A DNA stretch of 64,000 nt from Fennellomyces sp. T-0311 (taxonomy: Eukaryota > Mucoromycota > Mucoromycetes > Mucorales > Lichtheimiaceae): NCBI GenBank assembly GCA_025266875.1, contig JALLLT010000011.1:62001-126000 (forward strand). Direction: 5' to 3'. The position numbers and the translations under genes were made by a program. Of this stretch, positions 23,399 to 37,699 are shown in pieces (the stretch's first letter is position 1; each line of letters starts with the position of its first letter). The notes below the pieces were generated by a model. The model did not search any database. It was not told the origin of the DNA and saw only the letters and a list, made by a program, of their open reading frames with translations.

Positions 23399-24085
23399 AG
23401 GACGCTCGATCGTACATATGCGTGTTGTCAAGCAGTGTCGGTTGCTGTCGGAGGTGTGGATGGTTCCGGCTCAAGGAACACAAGGGTTGCTGTATACGGA
23501 AATCGCGAGCGAGCTAGTGGTAGCGCCACATTTTAAAGATGCGTGATCGCCTTGAGCCGACCACGCCGAGTGTGTCCCCGGTATCAGCGCATTGGATGAA
23601 ACAGTCAGGGCGGGTGCATCGGGCCGCAACGAACTACGGGCAGTGGGCGGCGAGGGGTTATGGGTGAAGGAGATAGACAGACCGCGCAGTGAGAGAGAGA
23701 CAGAAAGAGCCCCTCCACCTGACTGAACATGGCTTCTCACAGGGAGCCTTTTGCATTGCGGCGCAAACCGTTCATTTCCGCGGCTTCCAGCTGCATGAAA
23801 GAGGGCCATAGCAAAAGGAGCGAGTGCACGGCGGCGGGCCAGCGTCGAAGGATTACGGGCGTACCTTATTTTGTGTTGCGTTGCTGCGTCAATGTGCGTA
23901 TTGGCTACTTGCGTGTATCCAAATTTTCTTCACTTCTTTCTCGAGCGTTGTGTTTTTCTTTTTTTACAGTTCCCTTCCTCCCTGTTTAGCCTCACCCTCC
24001 CATTCCAAATTTAACCGTGGCATTCTTTCATCCACTCTGCTCACCCACGCCTCCGCCTTCTTCACAGTTCGCCGCCGATTTGCGA
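23399..24085. other. Spacer and 5' flank of the two-RRM gene
   Basis: A G+C-rich half is followed by a pyrimidine-rich stretch just before the next gene (ttctttttttacagttcccttcctccc near 23950-23980), typical of a fungal promoter or leader. A short frame at about 23417-23545 (EVWMVPAQGTQGLLYTEIA) looks coding-like but has no start or partner exons that I can place. Confidence 0.4.
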
Positions 24086-25748
24086 ATGCCTTCGGTAGGC
24101 GCAGCTTCAGCTACTAAAGGGATTTACAACGTCTTGATGACGAATGGCACTTCCAGCTCGAACGGGTCATCGGCATTCTTGTCCGGTAGCTCGGCCGAGG
24201 AAATCTCGACAATCTTTGTCGTAGGCTTTCCCGACGATATGCAAGAGCGCGAGTTTCAGAACATGTTTATATTCTCGCCCGGCTTTGAAGCCGCGACGCT
24301 CAAGATACCAAGCAAAGATCAAGACGACGATATGGCGTCCGCATCCAACAGCAACAACAACGGGCGCAAGCAGATTGTAAGCATAATGGGAGACGTCCGC
24401 TGGAACCTGTTGGGTATTGAACGTGTGTATAGATCGGCTTTGCCAAGTTTCGGACGAGGTTTGAGGCGTTGGAGGCCAAGGATATCCTCAGCGGCCGCCG
24501 AGTCGACGCAGAGAAGGGCTCAGTGCTCAAGGCCGAAATGGCAAAGAAGAATCTGCACACCAAACGCGGTCTGTCGAGCGATCAACAACAAGCCGCCCAG
24601 CAACAGCCGCCATCGTCACAACAGCCACCTCCACCCATCGTCCCCATGTCCACCAGCTCCTATCCCATCATTCCTCAGCAATCGCAACAGACATCCAAAC
24701 GCTTCTCCATGGGCCCGTCCGCGGCCTACGAAGCCTTCCACTCGGTCCCGCCGGGCCTGCCATCCGACACCGTTCCACCCAGCGAGCTGTCGTATCCGGA
24801 TTACTATCAGGATGTGTTTTCACCGGGCGGTACCCCCATTGCACCGTCATTCCATGATTCGGTGTTTGCCGCACGCGCTGCACCGCCATCAGGGCCCCCA
24901 CCACCGTTTGATACGCGGTCTGCATCTATGGGCGACATCTTCATGCCGTCGTCGTCGCGGCTACCGAGCGGGTTCAATCCAGGACATCGCTACTCGTCCA
25001 AGAGCGTGATGCTCGACATGGATCATCCAAAGTCGCCCACTGAACGTAGCAACGTCTTTGGGGCGCCCATGTTTTTACCTCCACAGCAACCATCACCAGC
25101 GCCAGCATCCACATCATCCACATCCCAACCAAGCTCATCTTCATTCCTTCCTCCACCACAACCTTTCTCGTCGCCACCGCCCAGCAGTCTGAACAGCGTG
25201 CTCGAGGAAGCCTATCCATTGCAGCTCAATGATGATAACAACGATCTGTCGTCACGCTTCGGTGGGCTGTCCATCAGCACATCCACCACCATCACCAACA
25301 ACGGCGGGCTGCCGTCACCGGGCATCACTTCACCTACCGGCTTTCGAAGCTTCGGGGCGCTGGGGGCTGTTAGCACCAACCCAGCGGATCAGAATCCGCC
25401 GTGCAACACATTGTACGTGGGCAACCTGCCACCCAATGCCAGCGAGGAGGAGCTCAAGAACATGTTCTCGTCGTGCGTCGGGTATCAGCGGCTCAGCTTC
25501 CGCAACAAGCCCAACGGGCCGATGTGTTTTGTCGAGTTTGAGGACATTGCGTGCGCCACACAGGCCATGCAGGAGCTCTATGGCAATCCGTTGAGTAATT
25601 CCGTCAAGGGCGGCATTCGGCTTTCGTTCAGCAAGAATCCTCTGGTGAGTTGTGTGCGGTAGAGCATAGCGGGACTGTGCTGATGCGTGTGTGATAGGGC
25701 GTGCGGCAGAACTATACATTGGATCAGCAGCAGCAGCAGCAGCAGTAA
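24086..25748 (+). CDS. WHI3-like RNA-binding protein, two RRMs
   Basis: A predicted 517-aa RNA-binding protein. Exons: 24086-24376, 24433-25644, 25698-25748; introns 56 and 53 nt. RRM1, about residues 41-145, has RNP2-like [12 protein letters not shown] and an RNP1 region [12 protein letters not shown] assembled across the first intron. A long Pro/Ser/Gln-rich linker follows. RRM2, about 422-500, has [20 protein letters not shown] and [17 protein letters not shown]. The tail ends in seven glutamines. This architecture fits the WHI3/Mde5 group, which binds mRNAs and restrains cell-cycle or developmental transitions; the specific role here is inferred. An upstream in-frame ATG at 24017 would add 23 residues that look like translated leader, so I prefer 24086. 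Confidence 0.88.
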
Positions 25749-26052
25749 CATTCTTTCTACCACATCCGTTGCAAAAGATCCCCTCCCCTCCAAAAAACAC
25801 CGTCATATAAAGCAAGCATGTATACAATTCCCCCCCCCCACTTCGTTATTCTATACAGTATTATTATTATTTCTACCATTATGATCATTCTGCCCCCACC
25901 CCCATATCTCTCTTCTTACAACACCAACCATTTCTCATAAATATTATTTTACAAACGGATAAGCGGAAGCGCATTTAGAGTTTAAGAGAACTGAATTTTG
26001 GGGTTAGACAATTACTTTTTTCTTTCGTTTCCATACCACCACCTCACGGCAG
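25749..26052. other. Spacer between the two-RRM gene and the phosphodiesterase
   Basis: 3' UTR-like sequence with a C run (about 25829-25839) and an AT-rich block, then the leader of the next gene. No gene is seen. Confidence 0.4.
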
Positions 26053-27869
26053 ATGCAGCATGATCGGGAGCCGCTCTTAGGGACGCAGCACGACGACGCA
26101 TTCTCAGTCCCTCTCAAACCCAGACCACAAGACCTAGACGACAGTAGCCAGGACGACAGTAACCAGGCGTCCGGATCAAGAACGAGCCATGATGACCAAG
26201 ACGACGAACAGCGGCGACTGCTGGACGGACAAAACGCCGACAATGACGACAACAGACAACCAGAGCGCTTTGAAGTAGAAGAATCGCACGAGCCCATCAA
26301 TGCTTCGAAATGGGTAACGTCGTATAACTCGTTTCTTTGAGCTGAGCACACCACTTATTTCGAGTAAACAGGACAACCCAATGTGGCGATATCCTCTGCT
26401 GGCGGTGTTCTTTGGCATGTTTCTATTGATGTTCAAGGTGGTCCTGATCATAGTTCTACACAGCGAAATAAGAGAGCGAGGGCCGGATCGGGTCTTGTTT
26501 AACGGCACAGAATATTTCGGCCCCACAGTCATCCTCATATCGCTCGATGGCTTCAGGAACGACTATCTGGCCCGCAACGTCACACCGAATCTTTTACATT
26601 TTGGTAAGAATGGCTTCATGCACAACATGTCCTGACCGTTATATATATAGCTGCCAATGGCATGCGCGCAGAGTACATGCATCCAGCCTTCCCTGTAAGC
26701 CACGACACACGTTGCTGTTCCTGCTTTTATTCACGGTTTCTACGTACATAGTCAATCACGTTCCCCAACCACTGGACAATGGCGACAGGTCTTCATCCTG
26801 AATCACACGGCATTGTCGCCAACGAGTTTTATGACCCTGCGCTGAAAAAGGAGTTTTCGATAATGGACGACGACAAACGATGGTGGGACGGCGAGCCGGT
26901 ATATATGAAGCACCAAGAATAGAAGCGCCAGCGATCTAAAACAATCAGGGAGCTTTGTAGATATGGATGACAGCCAAACGCCAGGAAAAGGAGTCGGCAG
27001 TGATCATGTGGCCCGGATCGATGATCACCGGTTTGAAACCAGGAAGGGTGATTCCGTTCAACGACACTACTTCACCACGCGAAAAGATCGACCTTGCACT
27101 TGAATGGGTCGATTTACCTCGCGACGATAGACCCAACTTGATCAGCGTGTACATACAGCAAGTCGACGAAGGCGGCCACCGCCATGGCCCCACAGGCTCC
27201 GATATTGATAAAACCATTGCCGATATGGATGATGCCATTGGTTATTTATGGCAAGGGCTTGACAATCGAAACCTGATCGGACGGATCCACGTGGTGATCG
27301 TCAGTGATCATGGTATGGCAGAAACTGACCGTTCGCGGGTCATTTACTACGACGATATCCTGTCCAAACAGTCCCTTGGCTGGCTTGCTGAACGCGAAGC
27401 TGGCCCGCTGCTGGGTTTGCGTCCGAAACCCGACGCACCCAAACATGCCGTCAAGCAAATATATCAGGAACTCCACGATTACACCCAGAAGCACGAAGAT
27501 GCCCATTTCCAAGTTTATTTGCGAGAGGACGTGCCTGCGCGACTTCATTACAGCAATAACGAACGGATCGCTCCCATCGTGGCTATTCCAGATGTCGGCT
27601 ACGTCATGATCGATCATGACCGATGGCACCCAAAGTCTCCAACGGAACAGTTCTCTCCTCGCGGGATTCATGGATACGACAATCTGGCTCCCGAGATGCG
27701 ATCCATTTTCATGGCTCACGGTCCAACAGTAGACATGGAATATGGACGACATGCGATCTTGGCGCCGTTCTACAATACTGAGGTGTACGGCTTTGTCTGT
27801 GAATTGCTTAATATTGATCCGGGACCGCATAACGGCACTATGGATGGTCAGTTTATTCGGATCCGGTGA
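26053..27869 (+). CDS. Ectonucleotide pyrophosphatase/phosphodiesterase, type II membrane protein
   Basis: A predicted 530-aa member of the alkaline-phosphatase superfamily (ENPP/yeast NPP1-NPP2) that hydrolyses pyrophosphate or phosphodiester bonds in nucleotides outside the cytosol. Exons: 26053-26313, 26372-26603, 26651-26694, 26752-26898, 26961-27869; introns 58, 47, 57 and 62 nt. The acidic cytoplasmic N-terminus precedes a transmembrane segment at about 95-116. Catalytic features: ILISLDGF (metal-binding Asp near 146), FPSITFPNHW with nucleophile Thr near 182, then GLHPESHGIVANEFYD, QVDEGGHRHGP (metal ligands), VSDHGM and GIHGYDN. All key residues of the family are present. Activity on nucleotides is expected; the exact substrate is not known. 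Confidence 0.92.
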
Positions 27870-28632
27870 TGTGCCCTTTATTTGTTTTCTCGTTTGTCTT
27901 GTTTATAAGTAAATATAAATATTATACATAATCTTTCCTTTACGCGGGTGTGCTCTACCACTTATGAACTTGACAGCTTGATGAACAATAAGAAGTAGAC
28001 GATCCCTTTTTAGGATCATGTTGGAGTCGCCGACCGAAAGCTGCACTCGATTCATGCAGCCTCGCCTAGTTGACGACATTCCATACAACGACGTTAAGGG
28101 CTAGCAACAAAACCCTACACGACCAAGTAAAAAAAAAATTATGCTTCTTCAGTTCAGAGAAACGCATGCCCTTGTTGAAAATCTAGCTATCCGAAGACTC
28201 GTTAACGTAACGCAACCGTTGCTTACGTATCATTAGATGCACAAGATAACGGCTGAGGGCATTCAGTAAGCAAGGTTATGCACGGAAAAGGAAACAACGT
28301 ATGCTGGGATTCCGGTTTGCCTCTGCATTAGCAAAGCACAACTCGAGCACTGTTTATCCGTAGCACAATGTCAAAGTCACTATCTACGTATTCTCACATC
28401 CATACATAGCTTATTTCCATACGTACATATTTCCAATGCGCTATTTCAATTTATCCAAACCTCAGTATTTACCAAAGGTCACATTAAAAGAGGAGTATCC
28501 ATCGGTGCACAATGTATACATACCATCTCCTGTTTGAGTGCAGCCAATCCACGGCACCTGTGCATCTTCACCAGAATTGGATTTGTCTATCCTACCCATC
28601 ACACCGACTGTCAAGAAAAAAAAGGTATACTT
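27870..28632. other. Convergent spacer
   Basis: This lies between the 3' ends of the phosphodiesterase and SAD1 genes. It is AT-rich with a poly-A run (about 28130-28138). No coding exon is seen. Confidence 0.45.
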
Positions 28633-30587
28633 TTATTTCTTTTCTTCTTTTACAGGATGCTTGCGTTCCCAAATCTAAGATGGATTGCGTTAGCCCTCCA
28701 TATGGACGCTGACAACTGATAGAGCATACCTGAATATAACTTTCAGAAAGGGAAATCATCTGTGGTATGATTTCTTCTACAATCAAATCTTGGATCTGAT
28801 ACCACTGACCCGTTCCACGATGTCTCACGTGGGCTTTGTATGTTCCCTCCCCTGCTCCTGGCTTGCCTTCATGGCAAATGTTGGCCAAGAGGTCATAGTG
28901 TGTTCCTAACTTTTCTGCATTGGGATCGTCCGTGACTATACCAATGTGAGTACATTGCACCTAAGTTGTTCACGGTTACTCTCTACTTACAGTTAGCCAT
29001 ATCCACGTTTTGGATCGGAAAGTTGACGATGGTCGGATTCTTCTCAAGAGTCCAATTGTTCTTGTTGAATCGTTTGATATGGAAAATGAGATACTCCGGA
29101 AGACGAGTGATGTGATAGCGGTTTTTCTTATTAGCCGTTTCCTAAGCCATGTCCATTGACGTTAGAAAAAATGGTAGAATAAAATATCTTGGCCGTCTTT
29201 TTTTTTTTTTTACCTGGATCTTGATGCCATCATATTTTGACAAGATTGTCGTCAGTGGAACTTGGGGAATGATATCTTTTTCTGCTTCATCCTGGTACAG
29301 TGGTGCTGGCGGCAGATCTAAAGCCAAAAACAAGAAGGGCACGTTGTTCTTTGCAATCTCTAACGAAATTTTGGGCGGTTAAACCCCATTGTCAAGATGT
29401 GTGTCCAAGTAAAATACCTCGATCCTCATCAAAAAGAGTGATCTCCTTTTCTTCCGAAGGTATGTTTGGCCCGACATCCTGCGATTCTACTTGAACCTCG
29501 CCCTGGAATATGCGATAGATGACGCCTAGAGAAGCGCCGATCAGAGCCGATCCAATACGCGGAATCTCACGCGCCACTTACTGCTATTCCGCTTTCTTGT
29601 GCCACCCAAATCTTTATGCAACGTATTTAAGAACCATGACAGGAAATCAATCGCATTGCTCTGCTCGGTTAATCGAAACCGTTTCTGACTTGCGCTTGAT
29701 ATTTCCTGGAGCAGTTCGTGCGGACTGACTTGGCCCTTGAATGCCTGCGGATTCCACATTTTTCGCACAAGCGCGCCGAATCGAGTGACCAGCTGCGATT
29801 TGCCTTGGCTTTCGAAATCCTGAAGGATGAAGTAGTCGCGTAGTGGAGGTATATGGATCATCGCCTGGATTATAACATTCACATAGTCATTTGCTTTGAC
29901 ATTGTTCAGACCGACAAAGCCTAGTGCGGTATCCGGTGTCAGTCTCCGTGTCCCTCTCGTCCCCACCCCAAGGCAATACCTGGCAGATACTTTTTGTTGT
30001 TCAAATCGTACGAAGATTTAAGGTTCGTGTCCAGCTGGTTCACTTGCTCTTTCGTCAAGGTCGGGTTCAGGACATACTGTTTTGGCAGCCTGATCAGTCC
30101 ACTGTTTGTCCTTTGATGGAAAACTATGCCTACCTTGATATCATCCAGCGAAGGGTCCTGAACCTCGTAGCCGTCGGGTAGAATATACACCTGTTTCGTG
30201 GCTAGGTCAGTAAAACAGATCCACCATTCCACTACAGTAAAAGACCCACCTTGAGTGTATGCAGGTTAATGAAGACGTGGTGATCTTTATGGATGCTATG
30301 GAAATAAGCATGCGAAGATTTGCCGCGACCTATCCAAGATCATTACTGATGCCGCTCACTCACGAATCACGCAATCGCTTACCTTGGTAATATTTGCCGC
30401 ACACAAGGCACGCGTAAACGTTCAAATGGGACAATGACACCGAGCATACTTTTTCAAAGTCGAAATCGAGCATATGTCGGTTGATCGTATCCAGGTAAAG
30501 ATCACCAGGACCTTCTACTTTGGATGCAGAGTTTCCTGCGTCGCTAATTGTTCCATCGAGACGTGGTTTTTTTGCTTGCGGCTCCAT
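28633..30587 (-). CDS. SAD1: SAD1/USP39-type tri-snRNP protein (inactive ubiquitin-protease fold)
   Basis: A predicted 476-aa homologue of yeast Sad1 and human USP39, which stabilises the U4/U6.U5 tri-snRNP. Ten exons: 30587-30383, 30329-30250, 30190-30134, 30076-29980, 29920-29582, 29525-29418, 29359-29214, 29141-28991, 28935-28730, 28674-28633. The N-terminal zinc-finger UBP has YACLVCGKYYQG and, across the first intron, SHAYFHSIHKDHHVFINLHT. The USP fold starts with FVGLNNVKANDYVNVIIQ and ends with THYDLLANICHEG, GTGQWYQIQDL and SLSESYIQIWERKHP. The position of the catalytic Cys box (normally GNTCY) reads ANDY, as in other inactive Sad1/USP39 proteins. The last intron is required to reach the conserved IW ending. 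Confidence 0.92.
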
Positions 30588-30841
30588 TTTGGTGTATGGC
30601 CCAGAAACAAAAAAGACAAGAATCCCGCAGAATCGAATTTTTGTGCGACAACGCAGGATTGGGAAGCTCCTCCTGTCGGCAGGACTTGAGAGGTCTATCA
30701 TGCATCCCTCTGGTACCCAACCGATTTAACGGCTATCAATAAACTGACAGTAGTGGCAAAACCATGTAGTAGAATGATCGTCAAGGAAATCATGGAAGAA
30801 TAATTTACTCGTTGGGTTGACTACAGTGGTAACTGATCAAC

Positions 30842-31283
30842 ATGGATCCAGCGACCCTGTCTATCAGCTACGTAGCAAGTTTTACATTGCACCAGTACAT
30901 TCACGCACAGCTCGCTGACAAGAGCAAAGAAGGCTGTACGTGCTCCGTTATTTTGCTAGAGGGTGGACATGGACAATTTTACTTGCATATACTTATCGAT
31001 TAACTACCTTTGCTGGAAACATGAGTACCCATTATTTTCCCAAGTCAATCGAGCATTGATGAGCGCAATAAATCTTGGGGGGTACCTTATGAACAAATGT
31101 ACGTGGTATGGAGCGGAGCAATATCAGCACTGTTACTTTGTTGCATGGGAAATGTAACGTACACTTTCACATTTTCCAACATTTGCTCGACCGCGCAAAT
31201 AAATTTTCCAGCACAATGACAAAGCGGTATCAGACGCGTCCAAACCCATTGATGCGTGGCCACTGTCAGGACAATTTTATTAA
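30842..31283 (+). CDS. Possible 65-aa small protein
   Basis: The exon set 30842-30935, 31045-31098, 31234-31283 (introns 109 and 135 nt) gives an uninterrupted 65-aa protein. It begins MDPATLSISYVASFTLHQY, continues QLADKSKEGFNRALMSAINL and ends in a Trp/Pro/Tyr-containing tail. The N-terminal segment is coding-like and mildly hydrophobic. I do not recognise the family. Introns longer than the local norm and the short length lower confidence. It would be divergent from SAD1, with 254 bp between starts. Confidence 0.3.
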
Positions 31284-34188
31284 AACTCGTCTGTGCGCTG
31301 TATATTACGCAGCGAAAATCAAAGTTGATGATCGAGGTACTCGAGGATAGCTTACGTTCGATTCTCCTCTCTGACCGACCAATACTATACGAGCGAGAGG
31401 ATACAGCAAAACGTTCATTAACGCTTTGAAAAAGTGAATTTCGTGTCAATCGCGTCTACAGAGCAGAGTCAGATCGCTCATACTCGACAGAAACTTTTGG
31501 TGCTAAAGGTTGCTTGACGACTTGTGCAGTTGGGAATCTTACCAAAATAATTATTGTCCGGGTCTGCTCTATGAGCCCTTGCAAGCTTTGTTTTCTTTCT
31601 AAGCGGAGCCATTGTAAGCAGGCAATGTACGTGTGTATAAACAGTAAAAAGTCAAGTGTATGTAGACGAACCAAGTACAGTTTTGTTCAACCTGTAGGTA
31701 TTTATATATACTTCTGATGAACTGTCAACCACGCATTACAGCCATCCACCAATTGAGGCAATGACTGAAGCGTATCTGCCAACCATCATACATTCTCTCA
31801 AATAGATTTAAACACACTTAATGCAGATGGGCAGCTTAAAGTGCAACAGCAATAGATGATTCGAACGAAAACAATAAAAGTCATGATCGGCTCACAGGCA
31901 TATCCATTATAAGTGGAATAGTGTACGCGAACATATGTTTGCTATTTTAGATCAACGCATGACATACCACAAGCGACCGATATGTAGGTGATTCAAGGCT
32001 GTCACGATTCTCTGCTAACTTTGTATCGGTAACGGGTGCCTGGTATTTTGGGTGCTTTTTCCTGCCAACTTTCCCAGTAGCCCTACATACAACCGTTCCT
32101 TGACGTTTGCACCTCGTTTGGACACGCTATCAGCAGTAATTGTCAGAATCTAAAGTGCTCCTCGATACCACCCCTTTCCAACCCGTTTACGAGACGAGAA
32201 TCGACGCACAGTTCTGGTTTTGATTTCTACAACACATTCTCTCAAACCTCAGAGCAAAGCCCTTGGAATTAGGATATATTGTACATGCGTACATGCTTCA
32301 TGTTTGGTAACCTAAATAATCAAACTGCCCTATGCCTATGCGAAAGAGTCGGTGAGTCAGTTTTTGTTTGTCTTTCGCTTTGAACGAGTGACTAGTAAGG
32401 ATTCTTCCACATTGTTGCGTAGTTGCATTAGCACAGAGTGCACTGCACTCTCAAACTACACCAGTGCGCTCGCTAGCCAGCACAATACAACAACTCAGTA
32501 ATATTCATCGCAACGCTCTCTACAGCTGATTGAACATATCTGCAATCCAAAAATTTGGATGATCCCACTAACCTGTATTATTGGCCAAAAAGGCATTTTA
32601 TGGCAACACATGCAATTACACTACGGCATATGAGGGATACCAAGTTGAGCATAATTATTACACACCTCAAAAGCGACACGCCGGATACTCTTAACAGTGG
32701 CATCTTTATTCCTTACCCATGAAAGGATTATATGAAAATAAGTGCATCATCCACATGCTTTGTGAGCAACCCATTGCACACGAGTATATATGTAGATGAT
32801 GTAATTCTTGCTTTGTAAAGAAGATAATATAAATGATACACTCTCTTTTTTACTCCAACGTCATACTATCGTTTCGGAAATAAAATCAATGAGATGTTTT
32901 CGATTGCACCGACTCATTGCATATGCTTTTTTCCACTACCGTTTTGTCAAGTCCCCCGTTGGAATTTCTGACACACCCGCCGTGAATGGAAAATATATGG
33001 CACAATTGATTGCTAATCAGAATCAATGTATACAGAGAGATTTTGACTTCAAGATAATTTTATTTGGTGCAGCCCTGAGTAGTAAGGTAGCTGCAGGGTA
33101 TGAAATACAAAAGAGAATAATAATAGCTAGGACACAGGATGAAACTGGAGATATAAAATCCGAATACGGAAAAGAAATGTATACGGAAGCTTATGAATAA
33201 AAACAACTATAGTATTCCATATCTGGCTTTCTGAAATATTATTAATCTTACGTATATATGTAAGTACGTACATATGTAGTTACGCAATAAGCAATCAATG
33301 TCACCGATTTTCATTTGCATAGATAGCAAAAGGGGTTATTGTCCAGTTAATATACAGAGTGTCCAGAACTTCAACCAAAGCGTGGATGAAACAAATTTCA
33401 TACAGAAATAGTGATGGTTATAGTGGAAAGAGAGTTTGTGTTTAAAAAAAATAGAGAATGCGACCTGTGGTTTAGAAATCTACCTTTTGAACTGGAGTTC
33501 CGTAGACGCCGCTTCGCGGGGAATGGAAGACCTTGGGATATGTCCTGAACAGCGAGATAGCGAATCTACGAGTCATGAAAGGTGTCTAGATTAGCCTATA
33601 TACGTATCGCCCAGGAAGCATTAGCCAAGGAGAGAGTGGGGAAAATGGTAAGGGAATGGAAAAAGCGACGAATGTGACAATGGTACGTATGCGCATAACA
33701 TAATGATGTTGAGTTAGTCCAGCTAAATGTACTTGATCTGCTTGATACGTACTCATAGTCTTTCCAGAGATAACATCAAGTATTCTTGCATACGTACGCG
33801 CGTACGTGCAGTAGATTACGAAACCGTTTACGAAATCGATAAAGTGTATCTTCAACAGAAGAGTATGGGTTTGTCAAAAGGCACAGTCTTCACTTTTCTT
33901 TATTCAAGTGTCAGAAATGGTACTTTATACGTACGCCAAGAGTATATTGGATAAATGGACGTGGTGGCGATAATAAAGGTAACAAAAAGCAAATTTCCAT
34001 GGCAGAACCTAGACAAAAAATGTGGATGGGCCAGACTCATGCACCAAGGAGCAGGAGGGCACACTGATGCCATTGTACGTCATTTCCAGAACAAGCTCAA
34101 CATACGCCCGGACTTTTTTACTACAAAATTATTTATTTTTAAGTGAATGGGTACACTCAGCAAGTGAGCCTATAAAAAAGAGTTAAAG
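31284..34188. other. 2.9-kb gene-poor interval
   Basis: The longest open frame is 32808-33200 (plus, 130 codons, AT-rich, MRCFRLHRLIAYAFFHYRF region) with no family resemblance and no splice partners that I could place. A palindromic AT stretch with repeated acatatgt/tacgta words lies at about 33248-33285, and tacgtacgcgcgtacgtgc at 33791-33809 is self-complementary in part. I see no firm gene. Confidence 0.4.
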
Positions 34189-35835
<1,647 letters not shown>

Positions 35836-36182
35836 GCCTCGGGCCAAATCACCGGCCAAGATTCAAAAGATTCAAACAAGCGAGTTTCGTGAACCAAAAG
35901 AAGCCGTTTGGTTCCTTCGGAAAACAAATGGATACGGTCCTCCAATGGGATCGCAGCAATGCATCTTTGTTTTTTTTAAGTTATCTATCACCAAGACGAC
36001 GCGTCGTTGTCATGATCAAACAGGCCATTCATGGCTTTCCATGGATGACTGCCTTAGTCATCATGTTTGATGTGTTTCTCAATGATACTGTTCATTAGTT
36101 TCATGACAGCACGGCGATTAATTTACCCGGCATTCATATCTGAAAGATTTCGCAGCAATTGAGTGTTGCAGCCAGCGTATCG
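35836..36182. promoter_or_regulatory. Divergent spacer between forkhead and FSH1-type genes
   Basis: These 347 bp separate the two start codons. A plus-strand frame 35834-36070 (PRAKSPAKIQKIQTSEF) is open but has no partner exons or family resemblance, so I treat the interval as promoter and leader. Confidence 0.4.
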
Positions 36183-37177
36183 ATGAGCGGAACAAATAAA
36201 CTCAAGCTGCTATGCCTTCATGGTATGATCCAGAATAGCACGGTGTTCCGCAAGAAGACAGCAGTGCTACGGAAGAAATTGGAAAAAGTTGCTGATCTGG
36301 GTAAGACAACATTAACATTCTCTGGCAATCTAAAACCTTCGCTTGATGACTAAACGATGACAATCTAGTCTACGTCACTGCTCCACACTTGGTGCTCGAT
36401 CTGGAGTATACAACCGAGGTCCATCGTATAGCCGCTGCTGAACCACTGGCACACGAAGGTAGTAGCATTAACGAGGGTAAGGGGGCAAGCGTTGCTTATC
36501 AGTGATATTCAGAGCTGAAGCCTTTCGGCTGGTGGCAGCCGATGAGCAATCATCCCAACACGCCCGACGGTTACTATCAAGGTTTCCAAGAGTCAATTGA
36601 GTCGATCAAGGATGTTTTGATCAAGCAAGTAAGTCGTTGTTGGGCGTGCCCTGGCGGCTGAAGACTGACGTGCAATTTTTAAGGGGCCATTTGATGGCGT
36701 GCTGGGATTTTCGCAAGGTACATGACGAATGACCACGTTTTCGTTATATTCGTTGAGTTAAACTCTATTTTTAGGTGCCTGCCTCGCAGCTATTCTGTCC
36801 GAGCTTCTGGAGAACAGGACTTTAATACCTGAGCTCATTCCGGGCGATTTTGCGCATCCAGCGTTTCGGTTTGCTATCATTGCGGCAGGATTCAAGCCAC
36901 AGTCGCAAGAGGCCACCGACGCCTTGTTTCAGAGCAAAATCAAGACTCCAAGCATGCATCTGATTGGTGACGCTGACACAGTGATCTCGCCAGAGAGAAT
37001 GATGGCGCTGGCCGACGCCTTTGCGGATCCGGTTGTGTTCCGGCATGCAGGCGGGTAAGTCGATGGTGCAACCTGAGTCCAGTGGCAGCGGCTGACACGT
37101 TTCGGAATAGACACCTTGTGCCCACCAATGCCGCCAGCAAAAATGAAGTGTTTGCATTTGTTTCAAAGTTCCAGTAA
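36183..37177 (+). CDS. FSH1-family serine hydrolase
   Basis: A predicted 234-aa alpha/beta hydrolase of the FSH1 family (DUF341). Exons: 36183-36300, 36369-36458, 36513-36628, 36684-36717, 36775-37054, 37111-37177; introns 68, 54, 55, 57 and 56 nt. Blocks: KLKLLCLHGMIQNSTVFRKK, VYVTAPHLVLDL, PFGWWQPM...DGYYQGFQES, then the nucleophile elbow GFSQGA (Ser near 118) across the intron, HLIGDADTVISP (acid near 187) and HAGGHLVPTN (His near 214, codon before it split by the last intron). All three triad positions are present and length is normal. The natural substrate of most FSH1 members, including this one, is unknown. It is divergent from the forkhead gene. Confidence 0.9.
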
Positions 37178-37699
37178 AAGAAGAAGAGTGGCATTCCGGG
37201 TAAACATTTTCCGCTCGGTTTCATTTTATAGGTTGGGTTGCTGCCCACCCGTATAGAAAAAATTTTCTTTCTTGGCCGAGTAAAAGACTTCCCTTCTTCT
37301 CCGATCTTTTTTTTTGCTCTTTTTCCACTTCTCTTCCTATATCAGACACCCGGTGTGGCCATAATTTGCCTCGAAGAGCACACGATAACGCGAACTGCCG
37401 CTCCTTCCTTGTCCGATTTGTGAAACCATTAACGATCGATTGTTTATATCAGCCCTTCCAGCGTGGCCGTTAATCTGATATACAAAAGCCATCTACTTTG
37501 ATCTTCGCTTCCCGCTGCACCTGCATACTTGTTGTAAGGGCCTACCGAGAGCTGCAATTACGTATTGCACACTGTATCTGAGACTAAACTTTGCCTTGTT
37601 TTTATCCCAGAGTGACGGAAAGGGACCTTTTTTGTACTAGCCAACCACCTCGTGTTTCTTCTCTTCCTCTCACTTTTTTATCTTGGAAAACAACATTCG
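37178..37699. other. 5' flank of the polyQ Zn2Cys6 gene
   Basis: Pyrimidine-rich promoter or leader sequence (tctttttttttgctctttttcc near 37303-37325; cttctcttcctctcac near 37660). No gene is seen. Confidence 0.45.

Noticed and set aside
23417..23545. Coding-like frame after RRP46 (EVWMVPAQGTQGLLY)
   Set aside because: Attractive composition, but RRP46 already ends normally and no start codon or exon partner could be placed.
32808..33200. 130-codon plus-strand frame
   Set aside because: AT-rich, no recognisable domain, and chance frames of this length are expected in such sequence; described only in the interval entry.
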